Position numbers and translations under genes: made by a program. From positions 1 through 36,388 of the IMG/VR virus record IMGVR_UViG_3300008516_000636: a stretch of 36,388 nt of DNA; one strand, written 5' to 3'. The notes under the pieces are model-generated. The model was not told the origin of the DNA and ran no database searches. It was given only the letters and a program-made list of their open reading frames with translations. Below are positions 31,739 through 36,388 of this stretch, one piece after another (position 1 is the stretch's first letter; the number at the start of each line of letters is the position of its first letter). The DNA comes from a virus.

Positions 31739-33208
31739 CTACGTTGCGTACAGGTTATAGCCGAGTGCTATGACTGTCTTGGAAGTCGTGACAACGCGCG
31801 GCAAGAAGTCTGCCCGCATATTGCCCACAATGTGGAATACATTGTATTCTGGTCGTTCCACAACTTCGATTGACAGACCTTCGTACTGGCCGAACACGAA
31901 CGCATTGTGGTTGAATAGCAGTATGATACCACGGTCGCCTACGGAAGCATCATAGATGCCCGATGCGCCAAGGTTCTCACGAACCTTTTCTGACTCGAAG
32001 TATGCAACGCCCGCTATAGTCGCCACTTGGCCGGTTAGCGCGTGCGCGCCTGGGCCGTAAACATCAAGGCCGCTGAACTGGCTCAGTGCGCCGATATACC
32101 GCGTGGTCTTTGGTGCGCTAACATAGGTCAGTGCATCAAGGTCACGGTAGCCGACTGTTAGAAGGTCACGAAGACCCACAAGGTTAGCATACGTAAAGTT
32201 CGTGCTACCCATAGCGGTTCTCGCTGTGACGCCATCATCGTTCTCGTACCTACGCAGACCCTTCCACGTGAACAGCCGGTGGGTCGAACCCGTGATGTCG
32301 GTGTCCATATGGGTTGAAGTCGTGTCGCCGTTGATAACGAGGTCTTCCGTATCCATTACGGCTGCCTTCTGCAACTTACCGCGAATTTTCACAACCTTAT
32401 CGAAAATTGCGTCCATCATGAAGTCTCTCGTGATGGTTACTCTTAACACAAGGTCTTTCGCAGCAAGGTTTACGTCGTCGGTTGCCGCATTACCGGAGGT
32501 CAGCCTGCTTAAGCTGTCCGCATCCGATGCTTCCGAGCCCTTTGTGAAGTGCAGGTCTGCCGTGTAGGCCGGAACGTTCCACTCCCGCATTGGCATGTTC
32601 TCGCGTGGTATTCTTGACATCAACCTGAACTGAAGGTGCTGAACGTCAACAAGGTCTGCTGACCAGCCCTGCGGAATCCACTCATCGCCCACGGTAGAAC
32701 CGGTCGAGTAATAGGTACTCGCTTTGACTACCGCTTCGTGGTCGGCTTTCCTGAACGCATAAAACTCGCGCATACCGTTGTCGATATACCTACGCCACTT
32801 GCCGAACACCGATTCCTGTTTGAGCATTTCGACGGTTGCCTGGGGTGCCCTGCGCGCGCCGTACTGCTTGTTCAGTTTCATCTGAAGAATGTCAAGGCCG
32901 ACGTTGATGGAGTCCGTCCAGTCGTGGTAGCGAAGCAGGTCTTCGTTTACCTTTGGCTGCATGGTTTCCGAATCGCGTGTCACGGCCAAGACGTTGCTCG
33001 GCCCTGTACCTGCGAATTCAGCCTTTGCGATGGTTTCCTTGATGCTGTCGTTAGTAAACTCTGGCTCCGCCTGAAACGCCTTACGGGCCTTAACCCTTTC
33101 GGCATCAAGTTCCGCGCACGCATCTTCGTTGCCAGCCTCATGCGCCTTGTTTAAATCAGCAAGGTTCTTGAGGATTTTTTCCTTCGCTTCTTTCGCTTTC
33201 GCGTTCAT
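31739..33208 (-). CDS. Major capsid protein, HK97-fold type
   Basis: ATG 33208 is preferred over an in-frame upstream start because it lies 25 bases after the preceding gene, follows an AAAGGA-type ribosome binding site, and begins a normal helical delta-domain (MNAKAKEAKEK). The 489-residue protein has an N-terminal charged helical arm (to about residue 90), a middle section with DEWIPQGW and a beta-rich body, and a C-terminal end of the type AFVFGQYEGLSIEVVE followed by RADFLPRVVTT. These features and its place between scaffold and connector genes fit a phage major capsid protein. It probably forms the icosahedral shell. Exact subfamily is not determined. Confidence 0.77.
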   Translation of the reverse strand: MNAKAKEAKEKILKNLADLNKAHEAGNEDACAELDAERVKARKAFQAEPEFTNDSIKETIAKAEFAGTGPSNVLAVTRDSETMQPKVNEDLLRYHDWTDSINVGLDILQMKLNKQYGARRAPQATVEMLKQESVFGKWRRYIDNGMREFYAFRKADHEAVVKASTYYSTGSTVGDEWIPQGWSADLVDVQHLQFRLMSRIPRENMPMREWNVPAYTADLHFTKGSEASDADSLSRLTSGNAATDDVNLAAKDLVLRVTITRDFMMDAIFDKVVKIRGKLQKAAVMDTEDLVINGDTTSTHMDTDITGSTHRLFTWKGLRRYENDDGVTARTAMGSTNFTYANLVGLRDLLTVGYRDLDALTYVSAPKTTRYIGALSQFSGLDVYGPGAHALTGQVATIAGVAYFESEKVRENLGASGIYDASVGDRGIILLFNHNAFVFGQYEGLSIEVVERPEYNVFHIVGNMRADFLPRVVTTSKTVIALGYNLYAT

Positions 33209-33233
33209 TCTGTTTGGTTCCTTTCCGTCCTGG

Positions 33234-33857
33234 TCACTTGGTTTCGGCTGGATTTGTCTCTGCTGCCCGTGCAGCCGCTTCTGCCGCCTGCCGTTCTTCG
33301 ATTTCAACCAAGGTATTGGTTAATTCATCGATTTCGGCTTTCTGTCCGGCGTTTTCCGCCTGCATACGTTCCTTTTCCTGTGCATGCGAAACGGTCATTT
33401 CGCCAATCCTGCGTTCGGCTTCAAGAAGTTTGTCCATTACCGGGTCTGTTTCTGCGGGCTTTTGACCGCTTTCGTCTGGTACTACTGGGGTTGTGTCTGA
33501 TGTTTCTTCTTCGGCCAGTTTACTCAATTCGGATTCGATTTGCGCCACTTCTACTAATGAAGGCGCTATCGCCGCCTTGAGACTCGCTAACCGCTTTTTC
33601 AATTCAACTACATGTTTAGACGTCATTTCTTCTCCTTTGTCAACCAAATTCTCTGTTTTTCCCAAAACTTTTTCACTTTTTTCCCGCTCTGCTGCCTCGG
33701 CGCTTTTCATCAACAGCACGGTATCGCCGTCCTTCTGCGTATAATTGGCGCCCTTTGGTACTAATGACATGAAATCTATTTCCATGTCAAGCAGTTCAAA
33801 TTCGTCATCCTCCCCGTCTTTAACAAAGCCCTTTCGTATAGTAACCTTACTTTCCAT
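33234..33857 (-). CDS. Scaffold-like protein, 207 aa
   Basis: The gene overlaps the protease stop by 11 bases and lies immediately before the major capsid gene. Its N-terminus contains MEIDFMSLVPKGANYT, a motif shared with many phage proteins encoded next to XkdF-type proteases ('ISLVKKGAN'). The rest is strongly charged and predicted helical: a Lys/Glu-rich stretch near 50-115, an acidic Pro/Thr linker near 117-140, and a coiled coil at about 142-200. That composition and position suit an internal scaffold that the protease degrades. The assignment rests on context plus coiled-coil character, not on a recognised family. Confidence 0.6.
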   Translation of the reverse strand: MESKVTIRKGFVKDGEDDEFELLDMEIDFMSLVPKGANYTQKDGDTVLLMKSAEAAEREKSEKVLGKTENLVDKGEEMTSKHVVELKKRLASLKAAIAPSLVEVAQIESELSKLAEEETSDTTPVVPDESGQKPAETDPVMDKLLEAERRIGEMTVSHAQEKERMQAENAGQKAEIDELTNTLVEIEERQAAEAAARAAETNPAETK

Positions 33858-35493
33858 CTTCAGCCTCCGAAATCTTGCGTTTCCGCCTTACTGCCCGGCC
33901 ACCTATCGATACGGCTGATAGTTCGCCGCGCTTTACCTTGTCCCATAACTTTTCATCATCAAAGCGTAGTCCTACTAACCACGTGCCATCAGGAACGCCG
34001 TACGCCTTGCCCATGCCTTTTCGCAAGAACGTATTCTCTACTACCGATACGCCCTTGTATTTGTATGCGCGTTCGTCATGGTTCACATCTACGTGCCCGC
34101 CCTTGTCTTTGTAGCACTTAGCGCCGAAATCCCAACACGCCTTCTCAATCTCCCTTTCGTTTGCCCATTCGTTCTGCGAGTCTAACTTGTTAGGCGCATA
34201 TACCATATACAGAGCAAACCGGTCTTCGTCGTCTTCGGATGTCTTGATTAGGCGCGCTTCCAGTTCTACCGTTTCCATGTCTGATTTCGCGGTAGTGTAG
34301 GTTGTACGCAACTCAAGTTCTTCTTTCGCTTCCATGTCCAGTTTCAGCCCCCCGCCTTCGGTTATACTAAATGGTATACGGAAGGTCTTCATTTCGTTTG
34401 AATCGGGGTAATAGACGTTCACGATGGCGGCTGGCCCGTCCACATCTATTTCGGATAAGCCCGCGCTGCCTTTACCGAAGGCTTCATCAAGCACAAGCCG
34501 CATATTCTCCAACAAGAACCACTCCTTGTTGATGGTTATCCTTGTAAGCGGTGCTGCTTTGACTACATAGTATGATTGCCGTTCGACTTCTTCCTTGGCG
34601 CCCAAGTCAAGCTCTATATCCCCGGTTTCGTTGATGACAAACGGGATACGGTAATAGATGGAGCCTTCATCGTGGCGCCCGTAAACGCATGCTATTACCG
34701 CCGGGCCGTCAAGGTCATATTCTTCGGCGTATGCAAATTCCGTAAACGCTTCAGTTAGGGCATCCCCTATATTTTGGAATAAGAACCATGTCTTACCCAA
34801 TGTTATCCTAATGCCCTTACCAACGCCCGGCCTTGATTTCCTGCGCATCTCACCCCCGCATTTCGGGCATTTAATATCCTTGCAATGTTCTTCCGTCTTC
34901 AATACGTGGCTGCAATCAAGGCATTCGCACTCGTACTTTTCCTGCTTTTCGGCTGCCGCCTCAAACGGCTTGCAAGTATAATCGTGGTCTTTTGCCCACG
35001 CCTTAGCTTCCTTGGCCGTAAACTTGTCCTTGTCAAACCTTAACGCCTGAATTTCCGCCTTGTCATCCTTAACGCCGTAGATAACATGGATGCCCTTGCC
35101 GAACTCGTTGTTCTTGCGCCTTACCTTATCGTACCCACCTGGCGCCTTGATGCGGCATGCATGCTCGGTCGGGTACGGCTTGCTAACCGGCTCCTTGCCG
35201 GACACATCCCCGTCAAGCCCCTTTATGCCTTGTTTGGCTTCTGCCTCTTCTGCGTTGTTGTCTGAACCGGCGGGGATTTGCCCGGACTCTTTACCTAACG
35301 GCGAATCGTGCTTTTGGTTACGCATTTGCATTTCGGCGGTAACGATATTGTGCATCTCCCAAAGTTCCTTTTCGCGCTGCCCGTTATCGCGCTCAAGGTT
35401 CTTGTCTGCGCCATGTAGTTGACTATGGAGTTTAGCTAATTCGCCGTCTGCCATAGCGCTCACGTCACGTCTGGTTATACCCTTCAATTTCAT
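33847..35493 (-). CDS. Prohead protease, XkdF-like (Peptidase S78_2 type), with inserted zinc ribbon and duplicated domain
   Basis: This 548-residue protein probably cleaves scaffold and capsid during procapsid maturation. The C-terminal domain (about 415-540) has the look of XkdF-like phage proteases: YAPNKLDSQNEWA, then HVDVNH at 467-472 and GELSAVSIGG at 523-532, likely holding the His and Ser of the active site. Residues about 105-180 resemble the N-terminal segment often found in phage prohead proteases (EHACR, VIYG, EIQALRFDKDKF). Unusual additions are a rubredoxin-like zinc ribbon (C191/C194 and C209/C212, plus C189 and C204) and two similar domains of about 84 residues at 228-311 and 317-401, each with WFL, DGPA, RIPF and a closing AKEE. 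It lies just upstream of the scaffold-like and capsid genes, the normal place for this enzyme. Confidence 0.78.
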   Translation of the reverse strand: MKLKGITRRDVSAMADGELAKLHSQLHGADKNLERDNGQREKELWEMHNIVTAEMQMRNQKHDSPLGKESGQIPAGSDNNAEEAEAKQGIKGLDGDVSGKEPVSKPYPTEHACRIKAPGGYDKVRRKNNEFGKGIHVIYGVKDDKAEIQALRFDKDKFTAKEAKAWAKDHDYTCKPFEAAAEKQEKYECECLDCSHVLKTEEHCKDIKCPKCGGEMRRKSRPGVGKGIRITLGKTWFLFQNIGDALTEAFTEFAYAEEYDLDGPAVIACVYGRHDEGSIYYRIPFVINETGDIELDLGAKEEVERQSYYVVKAAPLTRITINKEWFLLENMRLVLDEAFGKGSAGLSEIDVDGPAAIVNVYYPDSNEMKTFRIPFSITEGGGLKLDMEAKEELELRTTYTTAKSDMETVELEARLIKTSEDDEDRFALYMVYAPNKLDSQNEWANEREIEKACWDFGAKCYKDKGGHVDVNHDERAYKYKGVSVVENTFLRKGMGKAYGVPDGTWLVGLRFDDEKLWDKVKRGELSAVSIGGRAVRRKRKISEAEDGK

Positions 35494-35508
35494 CGCCGCC
35501 GTCCTTTT

Positions 35509-35709
35509 CTATGCCTGCTTATTCCTTTTTCGTTGCCCCAAGTACATTGGACACCTGCCGTCCTTATCCGGCTCCTGCTGTTTCTGGCAGGTGCACGCAT
35601 TGCAGCCGCGCCGCAACGCTTCCATGTATATATATCTGCATCCGTAGCATACATCGATTCCGATTTCTTTATTGTATGGGTCTTTGCTTTCTTGTGGTTT
35701 TACCGCCAT
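35509..35709 (-). CDS. Cys-rich small protein, 66 aa
   Basis: Start ATG 35709 overlaps the upstream stop as TAATG. The protein has six cysteines: a CYGC pair at residues 21-24, a CNACTC cluster at 36-41 and a single Cys at 53. It ends in a basic tail (GQRKRNKQA). The spacing suggests a zinc-binding or disulfide-stapled mini-domain rather than a classical ribbon. No family is recognised. It is the last of four small genes between the minor head protein and the protease. Confidence 0.6.
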   Translation of the reverse strand: MAVKPQESKDPYNKEIGIDVCYGCRYIYMEALRRGCNACTCQKQQEPDKDGRCPMYLGQRKRNKQA

Positions 35710-35852
35710 TACTTACCCTTCTTTTTCGTTACCAACAACTTGCATTTCTCGCAATGGAATACATCGTTTTCCTTGCCGCGCCAGGCCCTTTGTATAGATT
35801 CATTGCACTCCGGGCAGTCGGTTGTCACTACTTCGGGTAACTGTTCAGCCAT
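35709..35852 (-). CDS. Small zinc-ribbon protein, 47 aa
   Basis: ATG at 35852 overlaps the end of the preceding gene by 8 bases and the frame stops at TAA 35711-35709. Two knuckles, CPEC (about residues 13-16) and CEKC (about 34-37), enclose roughly 17 residues, and the protein ends in a Lys-rich tail (VTKKKGK). This is a typical stand-alone zinc ribbon. The stop shares bases with the start of the next gene (TAATG), so the two are probably translationally coupled. Role unknown; nucleic-acid or protein binding is the usual guess for such a fold. Confidence 0.6.
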   Translation of the reverse strand: MAEQLPEVVTTDCPECNESIQRAWRGKENDVFHCEKCKLLVTKKKGK

Positions 35853-36081
35853 TCAAATTCTCCATCATCATCTTGACTTCGCCATCCACTATGCATTCCT
35901 GCAATAGCGATTCAAACACAAAAAACGCCTGCTCTACGCTTTCGCACCCGGCTACTTCTATCAGGTCACACGTAATACCCCAACCCGGAGCATCGCGTTT
36001 AACTTCGCATTCCAACGGCGGCTGCACATCGTAGTACCTGCCGTCCTTTTCCACCCGGTCTATTACCAGCCACCTTTTCAC
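35845..36081 (-). CDS. Hypothetical protein, 78 aa
   Basis: The frame starts at GTG 36081, sharing bases with the stop of the preceding zinc-ribbon gene (GTGA), and ends at TGA 35847-35845. It is an acidic, soluble-looking alpha/beta protein without signal peptide or membrane segment. It contains a PPLECEVKRDAPGWGI stretch and an Met-rich C-terminus (VKMMMENLNG). I do not recognise a family. It lies inside the coupled chain of small genes between the minor head protein and the prohead protease, so a head-operon accessory role is the only contextual hint. Confidence 0.6.
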   Translation of the reverse strand: MKRWLVIDRVEKDGRYYDVQPPLECEVKRDAPGWGITCDLIEVAGCESVEQAFFVFESLLQECIVDGEVKMMMENLNG

Positions 36082-36224
36082 TTAGCCTTATCCTTTTCTA
36101 AGTCATCTGCCATATTCATTAACGCCCGCCAGCACTTACGGCAATAATAATTACTTGCGCTAATCCCGTCCTTGGTACCCTTTATCTTCTTGCCGCATAC
36201 GTAGCATTTCTTTTGCTTGGTCAT
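36078..36224 (-). CDS. Small zinc-ribbon protein, 48 aa
   Basis: ATG at 36224 begins four bases after the minor head stop codon, and the frame runs to TGA 36080-36078. The protein has two CxxC knuckles, CYVC near residues 7-10 and CRKC near 28-31, followed by a charged tail rich in Lys, Asp and Glu. This is the layout of a minimal zinc ribbon. The stop overlaps the GTG start of the next gene (GTGA), which suggests translational coupling. Function is unknown; such miniature zinc proteins are common in phage head operons. Confidence 0.62.
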   Translation of the reverse strand: MTKQKKCYVCGKKIKGTKDGISASNYYCRKCWRALMNMADDLEKDKAK

Positions 36225-36227
36225 TAC

Positions 36228-36388
36228 TTACGAAGGCTCCAATCCGATTCCGCAACGACAATTACATACCTGCTCGCCCCCGCCCGCCGGGTCGCCCGGA
36301 TGCATCATGTCTACTGCGCCACTTGGCCCGTATATCGTGAACGGCGTTTCGCGCCCCTTTACCGGCTGTACGGCCAAGTGCCATTCCC
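36228..36388 (-). CDS. Minor head protein, C-terminal fragment (SPP1 gp7 / Mu gpF-like)
   Basis: The reading frame enters from the right edge of the window and ends at TAA 36230-36228, so only the last 52 or so residues are present. They contain the stretch HPGDPAGGGEQVCNCRC. The pattern 'PGDP...E..NCRC' is characteristic of the end of SPP1 gp7 / Mu gpF-type minor head proteins, which sit near the portal in the procapsid. Position also fits: in many siphoviruses this gene follows the portal and precedes the protease and capsid genes, as here. The upstream part, and whether it is fused to a portal or ADP-ribosyltransferase domain, cannot be seen. Confidence 0.72.
   Translation of the reverse strand, partial: EWHLAVQPVKGRETPFTIYGPSGAVDMMHPGDPAGGGEQVCNCRCGIGLEPS

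Noticed and set aside
33209-33307. N-terminal extension of the capsid gene to 33307
   Set aside because: The extra residues overlap the scaffold-like gene and are unlike any capsid start, while ATG 33208 has a good ribosome binding site and natural spacing.
1-36388. CRISPR arrays, tRNA genes and insertion sequences
   Set aside because: I saw no regularly spaced repeat array, no cloverleaf-like sequence and no transposase or terminal inverted repeats. The only short tandem repeats are those at 12431-12470 and 13113-13138.

Overview
This window is part of the genome of a long-tailed (siphovirus-like) tailed bacteriophage, or a prophage or metagenomic relative of one. Every gene I can support reads on the minus strand, so biological order runs from the right end (36388) to the left end (1). 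Genes are packed tightly: many stop/start pairs overlap as TAATG, ATGA or GTGA, and no gap without a gene reaches 300 bases (the largest is 12314-12478). Two near-perfect TTGACA / TATAAT promoters imply a bacterial host with a sigma70-type RNA polymerase. A lipoprotein-like signal and heptosyltransferase-type (GT9) domains hint at a Gram-negative host, but that is inference. No integrase, terminase, portal, DNA polymerase or endolysin is visible here.

Region 1 (36388-26767), head and neck: the last codons of a minor head protein; four tiny genes, three of them Cys-rich; an XkdF-type prohead protease with an inserted zinc ribbon and a duplicated domain; a scaffold-like protein; the major capsid protein; a glycosyltransferase placed directly behind the capsid gene; then connector, head-closure, HK97 gp10-like, tail-terminator and tail-tube genes. 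Region 2 (26807-17104), tail: a tail assembly chaperone with a probable -1 programmed frameshift, an 892-residue tape measure protein, distal tail and hub-like proteins, and host-contact proteins including a beta-sandwich/carbohydrate-binding protein and a beta-helix tailspike-like protein. Region 3 (17083-14794), membrane-associated: a four-CxxC zinc protein, a two-TM holin-like protein, a membrane-anchored trypsin-like serine protease with an intact triad, a 47-residue TM protein and a lipoprotein-like protein.

Region 4 (14770-10924): a consensus promoter drives a double helix-turn-helix protein, a calcineurin-like phosphoesterase, two small single-TM proteins, a dNMP kinase, a 165-base AT-rich spacer with tandem 10-bp repeats, small zinc proteins and an HslV/proteasome-beta-like Ntn hydrolase with Thr1, Asp17 and Lys33 equivalents. 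Region 5 (10927-1), glycan cassette: two methyltransferases, then one reading frame of about 2009 residues that strings together five GT-A-like modules, two GT9 modules and a methyltransferase. A second consensus promoter, whose -10 box contains the stop codon of that frame, precedes a small gene, a short-chain dehydrogenase, a hexapeptide transferase-like protein, a PIG-L deacetylase, another methyltransferase and a gene that runs off the window.

The likely overall picture is a virion-building operon followed by an accessory operon that makes or edits a glycan, either on the virion (a capsid-linked glycosyltransferase sits in the head operon) or on the host surface. The giant glycan multienzyme and the phage-encoded proteasome-like peptidase are the most unusual elements. 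All family assignments come from reading the protein sequences by eye; none was tested by database search.
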